Below, piece after piece: positions 54,974 through 64,000 of a stretch of 64,000 nt of DNA. Both the position numbers and the translations under genes were made by a program. The notes under the pieces were generated by a model. The model was not told where the DNA came from, did not search any database, and was given only the letters and a program-made list of their open reading frames with translations. Every line of letters begins with the position of its first letter. Position 1 is the stretch's first letter. Source of the stretch: Bacillota bacterium (GTDB taxonomy: Bacteria; Bacillota; Clostridia; Lachnospirales; Lachnospiraceae); NCBI GenBank assembly GCA_023415635.1, contig JAEZJV010000008.1, forward strand, positions 1-64,000. Reading direction: 5' to 3'.

Positions 54974-55245
54974 GGTGGTACTTATCATTATACTGTTTCC
55001 TCATCTGTCAGTATACTATCTTCATGATGAACAATCCAATATCACGGTATCTTAAGGGAAAAACCCTGATAACAGAGGTTTTTACAGGGAGTGTATGTAA
55101 ACCGGATCGGTGGATACAAAGCTTAAAATGATTGGAAAGAGATGGTAACAGGTATATTGTTTGATTGTAATTATTTGGACAATATGGTATTATAATATAG
55201 TGTTTTAGGACTCTATCATTATCTTATTATTGGGAGGAGAACAGT

Positions 55246-56949
55246 ATGAAATGGTATAATAGGTTTGCAAAGAAGTCATTAGCTGTATTCGTATCCGTAT
55301 TAATGCTTGGTGTATCCGGTCTGCCTGCCCAGGTGGGGTTAGCTGCCGAGACAAGTGTACCGGTTGCTTCAACTGTAAGTCCGGCAGATGATGTATCATT
55401 AGGAGATATCGTTATCCTATATGATAATGATGTTCACTGTGCCGTAGATGGATATGCAAGTATGGCCGCTCTGAAAAAAGATATGTTGAGCAAGACGGAT
55501 TATGTATCCGTAGTTTCGAATGGTGACTTTGTGCAGGGAGCAACGATCGGAGCCTTATCAAAGGGAGCGAACATCATTGATATTATGAATCAGGTAGGTT
55601 ATGATGTTGTTACCCTTGGTAACCATGAATTTGATTATCAGATGGATCAGTTGATATTCCTGACAAAATTACTGGACAGCAAGGTTGTCAGCAGTAATTT
55701 CATAGATTTAGCAAAAAACAAAGCTGTTTTCAAATCTTATACGATAAAAAAGTACGGGAATACTAAAGTGGCATATGTTGGGATTACATCACCGGAATCC
55801 ATTACAAAATCCACCCCTACTTATTTCCAGAATAAAAAGGGAGCTTTTATCTATGGTTTCTGCGGTGACGAAACCGGTAAAGCATTATATGACCGTGTCC
55901 AGAAGTCTGTCAATGCAGCAAGAAAAGCCGGTGCAGACTATGTTGTAGCGCTTACACATCTTGGTACCGACGGTATCACCAGCCAATGGACTTCAACCAG
56001 CGTAATTGGTAATACAACAGGTATTGATGTAATGCTGGATGCCCATTCTCATAGTACATATGCACAAACAATGGTTAAGAACAAGGACGGCAAGGACGTA
56101 ATTGTATCCTCTACCGGTACGAAGTTTGCTAACATCGGTAAACTTTTGATCTCAAAGAAAGGAAAAATCTCTACTCAGCTGGTATCCTTAAAGGATTATA
56201 CTAAGACCGATGCCACAGTGAAGGAATTTATCGCAAAAGTGAAACAAGGATATTCGGCAGAGGTATCAAGAGTAATCGGTAAGACATCGGTTGATCTTAC
56301 AACACTGAATGTAACTACCAATAAACGTGCAGTCAGGAATGCAGAGACGAATCTTGGTGATTTTTGCAGCGATGCTCTGCGTACAGTTCTGAATGCAGAT
56401 ATTGCTATCATGAATGGCGGAGGGATCAGAGATAATATTACTAAGGGTGATATTACCTATAACAGCCTGTTGTCTGTGTTCCCCTTCGGCAATATGGGCT
56501 GCGTCATGGAAGTAACAGGTCAGCAGATTAAGGATGCACTTGAAATGGGAGCTAAGAACTATCCGGCAGAGAGCGGTGGCTTCTTACATGTTTCCGGTAT
56601 GACCTATGAAATCAATTCCACAGTTCCTACCTCGGTTGTTGTAGACACGACCGGAATGTTCCAGAAGGTAAGCGGAGCATATCGTGTTCAGAATATCATG
56701 GTATTAAACAGCAAAACCGGAAAGTATGAGAAGCTTGACTTAAAGAAGAAATATACCTTAGCAGGAATCAATTATACCTTAAAGAGCTCCGGTGATGGTT
56801 TTACCATGTTTAAGAACAGCAAGCTTCTAAAGGATGAGGTGGCTGTCGATAATGAAATCCTCATCAGATATCTGACAGAGAATCTGAAGGGTATCGTAGG
56901 AGAGGAGTATTCCAATCCGATCGGACAGGGAAGAATTGTAATCAAATAA
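55246..56949 (+). CDS. Secreted 5'-nucleotidase / metallophosphatase
   Basis: A 567-residue protein with a signal peptide (about 1-34, ending near GLAAE) and two domains. The metallophosphatase has YDNDVHC, NGDFVQGA, GNHEFDYQ, ALTHLGTDG and DAHSHS. The C-terminal nucleotidase domain has NLGDFCSDALR and NGGGIRDNI, then a GDGFTMF segment. It probably releases phosphate and nucleosides from outside nucleotides. GGGAGGAG precedes the ATG. No cell-wall anchor is visible. Confidence 0.93.
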   Translation: MKWYNRFAKKSLAVFVSVLMLGVSGLPAQVGLAAETSVPVASTVSPADDVSLGDIVILYDNDVHCAVDGYASMAALKKDMLSKTDYVSVVSNGDFVQGATIGALSKGANIIDIMNQVGYDVVTLGNHEFDYQMDQLIFLTKLLDSKVVSSNFIDLAKNKAVFKSYTIKKYGNTKVAYVGITSPESITKSTPTYFQNKKGAFIYGFCGDETGKALYDRVQKSVNAARKAGADYVVALTHLGTDGITSQWTSTSVIGNTTGIDVMLDAHSHSTYAQTMVKNKDGKDVIVSSTGTKFANIGKLLISKKGKISTQLVSLKDYTKTDATVKEFIAKVKQGYSAEVSRVIGKTSVDLTTLNVTTNKRAVRNAETNLGDFCSDALRTVLNADIAIMNGGGIRDNITKGDITYNSLLSVFPFGNMGCVMEVTGQQIKDALEMGAKNYPAESGGFLHVSGMTYEINSTVPTSVVVDTTGMFQKVSGAYRVQNIMVLNSKTGKYEKLDLKKKYTLAGINYTLKSSGDGFTMFKNSKLLKDEVAVDNEILIRYLTENLKGIVGEEYSNPIGQGRIVIK

Positions 56950-57011
56950 AGAAGGTCCACGTCCATAAAGGATTTGATCTAATCATTAGAAAGCCAATCC
57001 GCTTGTAAAGT

Positions 57012-57055
57012 AAGAGCCGATCGTCTGGGCAAGAGCCTGGATAGTCGGCTCTTTA
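57012..57055 (+). terminator. Terminator after the nucleotidase gene
   Basis: AAGAGCCGA (57012-57020) pairs with TCGGCTCTT (57044-57052), followed by TATG. The T tract is weak. Confidence 0.7.
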
Positions 57056-57201
57056 TGCGGAGTTATGCTTTGCGGGTATCGATAATTTTATACATTATAT
57101 TGTGCTAATTATATTGACAATTACTATATTTTGTATTATAGTTAATTTCCTACCATAATTGGCAGAGCATAAAGGAAGATGTACAGAAGGAGATATGGGG
57201 T

Positions 57202-59361
57202 ATGAAAATCATTAAAAGAGACGGATCGGAAGAACTATTCGATATCAAAAAGATTGTCGCGGCTGTAACGAAAGCAAATGAAGCTTCTGAAAAAAGACTT
57301 CTGAATCAGGAACAAATCAGGGGAATAGCAGAGTATGTGGAATATAGATGCAACAAGCTGGGTCGGGCTATTTCGGTAGAAGAGATTCAGGATATGGTGG
57401 AGGATCAGATTATGGCTACAGGGGCCTTTGATCTGGCAAAGAGCTATGTCCGATACCGCTATCAGCGATCCCTGGTTCGTAAGGCTAACACTACGGATAA
57501 TCGAATACTGTCATTGATTGAATGTAATAATGAAGATGTAAAACAGGAAAATTCCAATAAAAATCCAACAGTAAACAGTGTTCAGCGTGATTATATGGCC
57601 GGTGAGGTGAGTAAAGATATCACCACCCGATTACTTCTGTCACCGGATATAGTAGAAGCCGATAAACAGGGGATCATCCATTTCCATGATTCGGACTATT
57701 TTGCCCAGCATATGCATAATTGCGATCTGATTAATCTAGAGGATATGCTGCAGAACGGTACGGTCATCAGTGAGACACTCATTGAAAAGCCCCATAGCTT
57801 TTCTACTGCGTGTAACATCGCTACACAGATCATTGCACAGGTTGCCAGTAATCAATATGGAGGACAGAGCATTAGTCTCGCTCACTTAGCCCCCTTCATA
57901 CAAATTTCTAGAGAAAAGATCCGTGCGGAGGTAATGGAAGAAGTTAAAATACTCGGCTGTACCGTAACGCAGGAGCAGATCGGAGAAATCGTTGAGAAAA
58001 GGCTTCGCAAAGAGATTACCAAAGGGGTTCAGACAATTCAGTATCAGGTAATCACTTTGATGACTACGAATGGACAGGCACCTTTTCTGACAGTGTTCAT
58101 GTACTTAAATGAGGCAAATAATGAGCAGGAGAAGAAGGACCTTGCCATCATCATTGAGGAGACCTTGAGACAGCGTCTTCAGGGAGTCAAGAATGAAGCA
58201 GGCATATGGGTAACACCTGCATTTCCGAAATTGATCTATGTACTTGAAGAGGATAATGTTAAGGAAGGCACAGAATATTACTATCTGACGGAGCTGGCAG
58301 CGAAATGTACTGCGAAAAGGCTGGTACCGGATTATATCTCGGAAAAGAAGATGATGGAGCTTAAGGAGGGGAACTGCTTCCCTGTCATGGGCTGTCGAAG
58401 TGCCCTAAGTCCTTGGAAGGATGAAAACGGTAATTATAAGTTTTACGGACGCTTTAATCAGGGAGTTGTTACTCTGAATCTTGTAGATATTGCGTTATCC
58501 TCGGGTGGGGATCAGGATAAATTCTGGAAGATATTTGATGAACGGCTTGAGCTCTGCTATCGTGCCCTGATGCAACGCCATAACCGCCTGAAGGGTACAC
58601 TGTCCGATGCCGCTCCGATCCTGTGGCAGAACGGTGCATTGGCCCGTCTGAAAAAAGGAGAAACCATAGATAAGCTGCTTTATGGGGGCTATTCTACAAT
58701 ATCCCTCGGTTATGCGGGATTATATGAATGTGTAAAGTACATGACAGGAAAATCTCATACTGATCCTGAAACTGAGGATTTTGCTCTTGATATTATGAGA
58801 TATATGAATACCGCCTGTGACCGCTGGAAGGAGCAGACAGAGATTGGTTTCAGTATTTATGGATCACCTATCGAGAGTACGACCTATAAATTTGCCAAGT
58901 GCCTGCAGAAACGCTTCGGGGTAATTAAAGGCATCACCGACAAAAGCTATATAACGAATAGCTATCATGTTCATGTCACCGAAAAGATTGATGCATTTAC
59001 AAAGCTGGCCTTTGAATCAAAATTCCAGGAGCTGTCTAAGGGTGGAGCCATCAGCTATATTGAGGTGCCGAATATGCAGAACAACATACCCGCAGTAATG
59101 CAGGTGATACGGTTTATCTATGACAATATCATGTATGCGGAGCTAAATACAAAAAGCGATTATTGCCAGGACTGTGGCTTTGACGGTGAGATAAGGATTG
59201 TCAAGGACAAGGATGGTAAGCTTGTCTGGGAGTGCCCTAAGTGTGGCAATCGTAATCAGGATAAGATGAATGTTGCACGAAGAACCTGCGGCTATATCGG
59301 AACGCAGTTCTGGAATCAGGGAAGAACCCAAGAAATCGGAGAAAGGGTGCTTCATCTATAA
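57202..59361 (+). CDS. nrdD: Anaerobic ribonucleoside-triphosphate reductase (class III)
   Basis: The 719-residue glycyl-radical enzyme makes deoxyribonucleotides without oxygen. An ATP-cone domain (MKIIKRDGSEELFDIKKI) begins it. The C-terminal zinc site is CQDCGF...CPKCGNRN and the glycyl-radical motif is RRTCGYIGTQFWNQGR. AGAAGGAGAT precedes the ATG. It is coupled to its activase nrdG, one base downstream. Confidence 0.97.
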   Translation: MKIIKRDGSEELFDIKKIVAAVTKANEASEKRLLNQEQIRGIAEYVEYRCNKLGRAISVEEIQDMVEDQIMATGAFDLAKSYVRYRYQRSLVRKANTTDNRILSLIECNNEDVKQENSNKNPTVNSVQRDYMAGEVSKDITTRLLLSPDIVEADKQGIIHFHDSDYFAQHMHNCDLINLEDMLQNGTVISETLIEKPHSFSTACNIATQIIAQVASNQYGGQSISLAHLAPFIQISREKIRAEVMEEVKILGCTVTQEQIGEIVEKRLRKEITKGVQTIQYQVITLMTTNGQAPFLTVFMYLNEANNEQEKKDLAIIIEETLRQRLQGVKNEAGIWVTPAFPKLIYVLEEDNVKEGTEYYYLTELAAKCTAKRLVPDYISEKKMMELKEGNCFPVMGCRSALSPWKDENGNYKFYGRFNQGVVTLNLVDIALSSGGDQDKFWKIFDERLELCYRALMQRHNRLKGTLSDAAPILWQNGALARLKKGETIDKLLYGGYSTISLGYAGLYECVKYMTGKSHTDPETEDFALDIMRYMNTACDRWKEQTEIGFSIYGSPIESTTYKFAKCLQKRFGVIKGITDKSYITNSYHVHVTEKIDAFTKLAFESKFQELSKGGAISYIEVPNMQNNIPAVMQVIRFIYDNIMYAELNTKSDYCQDCGFDGEIRIVKDKDGKLVWECPKCGNRNQDKMNVARRTCGYIGTQFWNQGRTQEIGERVLHL

Positions 59362-59362
59362 T

Positions 59363-59902
59363 ATGAATTACGGAGAGATTAAGAAATATGATATCGCAAA
59401 CGGAGAAGGGATAAGAATTTCCCTGTTTGTATCGGGCTGTACCCATCACTGTAGAGGCTGCTTCAATGAAGAAACCTGGGATTTCTTATACGGCAGACCC
59501 TTTACGGTGGAAACCGAACAGGAGATTCTTGAGGCGTTGTCTCCTGATTTCGTTGACGGATTGTCCTTACTGGGAGGGGAGCCCTTCGAACAACAAAATC
59601 AGCGTGTGCTCCTGCCTTTTCTGAAGGAGGTAAGAAGTTATTTCCCCCAAAAGAGTATCTGGTGCTATACCGGCTATCTGTTCGAGGAGGAATTACTAAG
59701 AGACAGCAGGGCCAGATGTGAGAGCACTGATGAGCTGTTAGGTTTGATTGATGTACTGGTGGACGGAGAATACATGGAAGAGTTAAAGGATATCAGCCTT
59801 CCCTTCCGAGGTTCCTCCAATCAGCGTATCATAGACGTGAAGGCTTCTCTGGAAAGCGGTTTGGTGAAGTTATATCAACTAAAAAGCGATAAGATTCTTT
59901 GA
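59363..59902 (+). CDS. nrdG: Anaerobic ribonucleotide reductase activase
   Basis: The 179-residue radical-SAM protein makes the glycyl radical on NrdD. The CxxxCxxC motif is CTHHCRGC, preceded by GEGIRISLFVSG, and followed by LLGGEPFEQ. The start at 59363 (MNYGEIKKYD) lies one base after the nrdD stop, so it is translationally coupled; the upstream frame inside nrdD is rejected. Confidence 0.96.
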   Translation: MNYGEIKKYDIANGEGIRISLFVSGCTHHCRGCFNEETWDFLYGRPFTVETEQEILEALSPDFVDGLSLLGGEPFEQQNQRVLLPFLKEVRSYFPQKSIWCYTGYLFEEELLRDSRARCESTDELLGLIDVLVDGEYMEELKDISLPFRGSSNQRIIDVKASLESGLVKLYQLKSDKIL

Positions 59903-59964
59903 TGAGACCGCTTAAATGCTATTTTTTAATAGATTGTATCAGAAGGATAGGGATAAAAAATTAT

Positions 59965-59992
59965 TTGCATTTATTGGAATATATGTTATAAT
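59965..59992 (+). promoter_or_regulatory. Promoter of the ABC-F leader
   Basis: TTGCAT (59965-59970) and TATAAT (59987-59992) with 16 bases between. Transcription from near 59999 gives a leader of about 440 bases before the ABC-F gene. Confidence 0.7.
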
Positions 59993-60023
59993 AGACAAAA
60001 ATTAATCAGAAGGGAATAATCCT

Positions 60024-60125
60024 GTGAAACCTACAAAACAGTATTTAGCTGTGAAACTTATCTCCGCGCAAAGACCACAATTAAAAAAAGACGGCTATGC
60101 TTTGCTCGGAGGTTGTATTTCTTAA
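60024..60125 (+). CDS. Possible 33-residue leader peptide of the ABC-F gene
   Basis: A GTG at 60024 lies eight bases after AGAAGGG and opens a 33-codon frame ending TAA at 60123-60125. The product is basic (begins MKPTKQYLAVKLISAQRPQ). It is the first plausible ORF after the promoter and precedes the hairpins of an attenuator-like leader, as seen for ABC-F antibiotic resistance genes. No known leader-peptide arrest motif is recognised, so translation is unproven. Confidence 0.45.
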   Translation: MKPTKQYLAVKLISAQRPQLKKDGYALLGGCIS

Positions 60126-60132
60126 AATAGTT

Positions 60133-60282
60133 GATGCCAAATTATATTTGAGACTTCTCTTGATTTATTCATGAGGATTATTTTGTGTATCTCATTTTGG
60201 CATCCTGATTTTAAGAAGTAGTGATCGGGATTGATTCATTAAACTATGACTGCAGCGGCATTAGCCTGTCTGCAGTTTTTTT
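60133..60282 (+). terminator. ABC-F leader: large stem and first terminator
   Basis: GATGCCAAA (60133-60141) pairs with TTTGGCATC (60196-60204), enclosing TGAGA/TCTCA. It is followed by a terminator: ACTGCAG (60249-60255) with CTGCAGT (60270-60276) and seven T residues. The layout (short ORF, stem, terminator) suggests attenuation by translation of the leader. Confidence 0.65.
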
Positions 60283-60327
60283 GAGCTTATTTTTATGAAA
60301 TCTTATGAATCCATAAGAAGACGAAGG

Positions 60328-60374
60328 ACTGTCGGGCAGGTTTGCAGCTGTTGAACCTGATCCGGCAGTTTTTG
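60328..60374 (+). terminator. ABC-F leader: second terminator
   Basis: ACTGTCGGGCAGGTT pairs with AACCTGATCCGGCAGT (60328-60342 with 60354-60369, a small internal mismatch), followed by TTTTT. Two terminators in one leader point to regulated readthrough. Confidence 0.7.
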
Positions 60375-60439
60375 CGTACTAATAGTCAAAAAAATAGAGC
60401 TAAGTAATAGTGAACCAGAATGAAAGGAAAGGTGTTACA

Positions 60440-62362
60440 ATGATTTATCAAATCAATAACGGTCTTGTGAAGTATGCGGCTGATACAATACTTGACCATA
60501 TCAATTTTGAAATAAGAAATACAGAAAAAATAGCTGTTGTCGGCCGAAACGGCTGTGGAAAGACCACACTGTTTAAGGTGATTGCAGGTATGCTTCCACT
60601 GGATAATCCGGATAGCGATGAAGCTGGCTGGATTAGTAAGGCGAACAATACAACCATCGGATTCTTACAGCAGATCATCTTCGAGAATGATACACTTACT
60701 GCCGAAGAGGAGCTTATGAAGGCTTTTTCTGCGTTACTTGAAAGGAAGGACAAACTGGACCAGCTCACCCTCCGAATGGAGACAGATCACTCCAAGGAAG
60801 TATTGGAGAGTTACTCAAAATTATTTGAACAGTTCGAAAACTCGGGGGGCTATACCTATCAATCGGAAATGAATACACTGGTAACCAAGTTTGGATTTGC
60901 GCTTACAGATCTGAAACGACCTATCAAAAGCTTTTCTGGAGGGCAGAGGACGAAGCTGGCGTTCATACGATTGCTGCTAAGTAAGCCTGATGTTTTATTG
61001 TTGGATGAGCCCACCAATCATCTGGATCTGACCACAATTGAATGGTTGGAAAGATATTTAAAGCAATATCCCAAAGCGGTGGTTATTATTTCCCACGACC
61101 GAATGTTTTTAGATAGGATCATAGAGGTTACCTATGAGATAGAGCATAAGAAAATGACCAGATATACAGGGAATTATTCGGCATTTGTAAAACAGAAGCG
61201 GTTAAATTGGGATAAGCAGCAGAAGGACTATCAATTACAGCAAAAGGAAATCACAAGGCTTATGACCTTAGTTGAAAAGTATAAGCATCATCCAACCAAG
61301 GTGGCAATGACCAAATCCAAATTAAAACAGATTGAACACATGGACCTTGTTGAGGCACCGGAAAAGTATGATCTTAAGTCCTTTCGTGCAGAATTTAAAC
61401 CACTAAGGGCGGGCGGTCAAGAGGTTTTATCGGTAAATAAACTTGTAATTGGCTATGAAAAGCCATTATGTGAGGTAAGCTTTCGCCTGAAGAAGGGGGA
61501 GAGACTTGCTGTTATAGGAGAAAACGGAATTGGAAAATCGACGCTACTGAAAACACTGGTAAGACAGACTGATCAGCTGGGTGGAACGTTTTCCTATGGG
61601 TTTCAGATTGATTCCGGTTATTTTGACCAGCAGCTGGCCAATAATGAGAGTGAAAGGACCGTGCTGGAGGATTTTTGTGATGAATTCCCCAATATGCTTA
61701 TATCAGAGGCTCGTTCTGCTCTTGGTTGCTTCTTGTTTGTTCAGGATATGGTCTATAAAAAGGTTAGTCAGCTGTCCGGCGGAGAAAAGGTTCGATTGAG
61801 TCTTGCCAAGCTTCTTAAGAAGAGACCAAATCTTCTTATCCTGGATGAACCGACAAATCATATGGATATCGTTGGAAAGACAGGGCTGGAGACTATGCTC
61901 ATGAATTATGAAGGGACAGTTTTGTTCGTATCCCATGATCGCTATTTCGTACAAAAAATAGCTGATTCACTGTTGGTATTTGAAAAGGGCAAGGTAAATT
62001 ATTATCCCTTTGGCTATCAGGAATATACAGAAAGAAAACTCGCCTTAGGTGAGGAGGAAGCTTCCATTCAGTTATCAGAAAGGACACCGGCTCGCAAAGC
62101 TGCTCCGATTGGAAGAGAAATGGATAGAAGGGCTCTATTCAGAAAGGAACAGGAGATGAGAAGGTTGGAGCTTATGGTGGAGGAGACGGAAAAGGAGATC
62201 GATAGAATGAAAGAATTGATGGAAAATCCAGACATAGCCTGTGATTATGTTAAGCTGAGTGATATTAATAATCAACTGAATCGTGAAGAAGGTAAGCGGG
62301 AGGAGTATTATGAAAATTACATAAGGTGTTGGGAGGAGCTGGAAAAATGTAATGAATTGTAG
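60440..62362 (+). CDS. ABC-F family ATPase (ribosome-associated; possible antibiotic resistance)
   Basis: The 640-residue protein has two ABC domains without membrane spans. The first has GRNGCGKTTL, SFSGGQRTKLAF and LLLDEPTNHLDL; the second has GENGIGKSTL, SQLSGGEKVRLSL and LILDEPTNHMD. Both Walker B sites carry the glutamate. The interdomain linker (about residues 250-310) is helical, and a coiled coil ends the chain. ABC-F proteins act on ribosomes, either as translation factors or by dislodging antibiotics. The attenuator-like leader favours an inducible resistance role. Start at 60440 after AGGAAAGGTG. Confidence 0.93.
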   Translation: MIYQINNGLVKYAADTILDHINFEIRNTEKIAVVGRNGCGKTTLFKVIAGMLPLDNPDSDEAGWISKANNTTIGFLQQIIFENDTLTAEEELMKAFSALLERKDKLDQLTLRMETDHSKEVLESYSKLFEQFENSGGYTYQSEMNTLVTKFGFALTDLKRPIKSFSGGQRTKLAFIRLLLSKPDVLLLDEPTNHLDLTTIEWLERYLKQYPKAVVIISHDRMFLDRIIEVTYEIEHKKMTRYTGNYSAFVKQKRLNWDKQQKDYQLQQKEITRLMTLVEKYKHHPTKVAMTKSKLKQIEHMDLVEAPEKYDLKSFRAEFKPLRAGGQEVLSVNKLVIGYEKPLCEVSFRLKKGERLAVIGENGIGKSTLLKTLVRQTDQLGGTFSYGFQIDSGYFDQQLANNESERTVLEDFCDEFPNMLISEARSALGCFLFVQDMVYKKVSQLSGGEKVRLSLAKLLKKRPNLLILDEPTNHMDIVGKTGLETMLMNYEGTVLFVSHDRYFVQKIADSLLVFEKGKVNYYPFGYQEYTERKLALGEEEASIQLSERTPARKAAPIGREMDRRALFRKEQEMRRLELMVEETEKEIDRMKELMENPDIACDYVKLSDINNQLNREEGKREEYYENYIRCWEELEKCNEL

Positions 62363-62487
62363 TTTACTAAATCCTATAATTGTGTTATATCGATTCCTCC
62401 CTGATAGAATCGAATAATGACACTTTCTGAACCTTTTTGACGAATAATCATATGATATTCTATCATAATGATTAAGGAGGTTCAGAT

Positions 62488-64000
62488 ATGAACTCAAATT
62501 CTAGTTGGTATTTAAATATTAAGAAAAATATCAGTAATATGATAAATACAATACCAAAGAAGAAACCAGAAAAGACGCTTAGTAAACCAGCAGGAAAGCT
62601 TGACCCTGCTTCCATACAAAAGTATACCAATCAGCTGGTAATCCCGCCGGTTTTCAAACCCCTAAAGCAAAGAAAACTTTTTCAATGGAAGAAAGGGAAA
62701 GGCAAAGAACAGCATCTCTATTTTATCGATATCAGTGAATTCAAACAGCAGATACTCCCTGAGGGTATGCCGAAAACAAAGGTGTGGGGTTACGGTGGCC
62801 TGGTCAAGGATCCTATGAGCGGAAGAGTGAAGTATTTCAAAAGCTCACCGGGAGCAACGTTTGAAGCAATTCGTGGAATACCAATAAAAGTAAAATGGAT
62901 AAACAAGCTGAAGGGAGCACATCCCTTTGCTGTTGATCCTACTTTACACTGGGCAAATCCAAATAATATTTCGATGGATCCGCCCAAACCATGGCCAACC
63001 TTTCCACCGGGATTTAATAAAGCACAGAAACCGGTACCAATCGTAACACATCTGCATGGGGGAGAGGTACCTTCTGATTTTGATGGTAATCCTGATGCTT
63101 GGTTTACGCATAACAGGAAATTTGGACCGGCTTATACAACATCGTTTTATACCTATCCTAATCAACAGGAGCCTACTACACTTTGGTATCATGATCATGC
63201 ACTGGGTATCACGAGGCTAAATGTTTATGCAGGATTGGCAGGCTTTTATCTGCTACGGGATGGTAAAAAGGAGAAAAAGCATTGTTTACCTCCGAAAGGA
63301 GATCTAAATTTACCAAGCGGCAAATATGAAATTCCAATTGTAATACAGGATAGAATGTTTTATAAGGATGGATCATTATTATTTAATAATGTCGGTGTGA
63401 ATCCGGATATCCACCCTTATTGGGTACCTGAATTCTTTGGAGATACCATTATGGTGAATGGCAAGGTATGGCCCAATCTTGATGTTGACAGACATCAATA
63501 TAGATTTAGAGTTTTGAATGGATCGAATGCAAGATTTTATAACTTGAAGCTGTCGAATGGCATGAAATTTATACAAATTGGCACAGATGGTGGATTTTTG
63601 CCGAAGCCTGTTACGTTATCAGCTTTATTGCTGGCACCTGGCGAAAGGGCAGATATTTTAATTGATTTCTCAGATATTACACCCGGGACTACGATCATTT
63701 GGCAGAATGATGCCAAAGCACCGTTTCCTGCCGGTGATGACCCGGATCCTAATACAGTAGGGCAGATTATGCGTTTTAAAGTCCCGGTGAATGCTCCGGA
63801 ACCGGTAAAACCATCAAAGCTTCCTGCACGATTGAACTGTATCCCTAATCTAATTCCGAATGCAGCAGAGAGAATTCTTACCTTGAATGAAGTAATGGGG
63901 ACTAATGGGCCACTGGAAGTACTCTTAAACGGTCAGAAATGGTCGGCTCCGATTACGGAATGGCCAAAAGTTGGATCTACAGAAGAGTGGACAATCGTAA
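62488..64000 (+). CDS. Multicopper oxidase, CotA/laccase-like (3' end cut off)
   Basis: The frame starts with ATG at 62488 after AAGGAGGTTC and is still open at the window end (504 codons). After a lysine-rich, non-secretory N-terminus it shows copper-ligand motifs of cupredoxin domain 1: HLHGGE and WYHDHALGI, as in spore coat protein CotA and bilirubin oxidase. Domain 2 (about residue 285 onward) includes WPNLDVDRHQYRFRVLNGSN. The C-terminal copper motifs lie beyond the window. A spore coat location is inferred from CotA similarity and the absent signal peptide. Confidence 0.9.
   Translation, partial: MNSNSSWYLNIKKNISNMINTIPKKKPEKTLSKPAGKLDPASIQKYTNQLVIPPVFKPLKQRKLFQWKKGKGKEQHLYFIDISEFKQQILPEGMPKTKVWGYGGLVKDPMSGRVKYFKSSPGATFEAIRGIPIKVKWINKLKGAHPFAVDPTLHWANPNNISMDPPKPWPTFPPGFNKAQKPVPIVTHLHGGEVPSDFDGNPDAWFTHNRKFGPAYTTSFYTYPNQQEPTTLWYHDHALGITRLNVYAGLAGFYLLRDGKKEKKHCLPPKGDLNLPSGKYEIPIVIQDRMFYKDGSLLFNNVGVNPDIHPYWVPEFFGDTIMVNGKVWPNLDVDRHQYRFRVLNGSNARFYNLKLSNGMKFIQIGTDGGFLPKPVTLSALLLAPGERADILIDFSDITPGTTIIWQNDAKAPFPAGDDPDPNTVGQIMRFKVPVNAPEPVKPSKLPARLNCIPNLIPNAAERILTLNEVMGTNGPLEVLLNGQKWSAPITEWPKVGSTEEWTIV

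Noticed and set aside
55021..55245. Possible riboswitch before the secreted nucleotidase
   Set aside because: There are small alternative hairpins (AAAAACC/GGTTTTT, CCCTG/CAGGG), but no conserved core of a known class such as cyclic-di-GMP or purine could be found.

Overview
The window reads as chromosome of an anaerobic, endospore-forming, nitrogen-fixing low-GC Bacillota, most likely class Clostridia and a Lachnospiraceae-type relative. The evidence is the clostridial gene order spoIIAA-spoIIAB-sigF followed by spoVAC-D-E, strong Shine-Dalgarno sites, an oxygen-sensitive class III ribonucleotide reductase (nrdD-nrdG), and a nif cluster with nifI1/nifI2 between nifH and nifD, a fused nifN-nifB and a split nifV, as known from Clostridium pasteurianum. 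The assignment rests on recognised protein families and gene order only; no database search was possible. No rRNA, tRNA, CRISPR array, phage or complete insertion sequence is visible.

Layout. 1-3.1 kb: a tandem-OB-fold SSB-like protein, then a lysine riboswitch with its own terminator controlling dapA-dapB. 3.2-8.2 kb: a four-gene exporter operon (ATPase, permease, GldG-like and DUF4340 proteins). 8.2-8.5 kb: a non-coding stretch that folds on paper into a closed multi-branch structure, followed by a perfect 18-bp hairpin. 8.6-13.1 kb: a large SpoIID-domain protein, a YihY-type membrane protein and AzlCD. 13.4-19.1 kb: a 46-residue ORF with a zinc-ribbon/TPR membrane protein, the sigma-F operon and the SpoVA operon. 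19.2-28.6 kb: class A PBP, small conserved proteins, YigZ, VanZ, DUF4250, RarA, PTS enzyme I and a secreted repeat protein. 28.8-37.2 kb: accessory genes (MFS pump with its regulator, isochorismatase, AraC regulator, hydrolase, and a divergent aminotransferase / MocR pair), ending in a decayed ferredoxin gene running into an 18-bp tandem repeat.

37.4-51.7 kb is the metabolic centrepiece: modABC (molybdate uptake) followed by nifH-I1-I2-D-K-E-(N-B)-[2Fe-2S] ferredoxin-Vomega-Valpha and a beta-carbonic-anhydrase-like gene. Together these supply Mo, build and regulate nitrogenase, make FeMo-co and homocitrate, and perhaps deliver electrons. Both the modA and nifH leaders contain a hairpin just before the ribosome-binding site, that of nifH being a textbook terminator, so premature termination is a candidate control point. 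No nifA-like regulator, nifU or nifS is present.

51.9-64 kb: a methyl-accepting chemotaxis protein, a small membrane protein, a secreted 5'-nucleotidase, nrdDG, an ABC-F ATPase preceded by a long leader with a possible upstream peptide and two terminators, and the 5' part of a CotA-like multicopper oxidase cut by the window end.

The most noteworthy unexplained signals are the branched RNA candidate at about 8184-8384, the ABC-F leader at about 59999-60439, the paired modA/nifH leader hairpins, and the spaced direct repeats between the aminotransferase and MocR genes.
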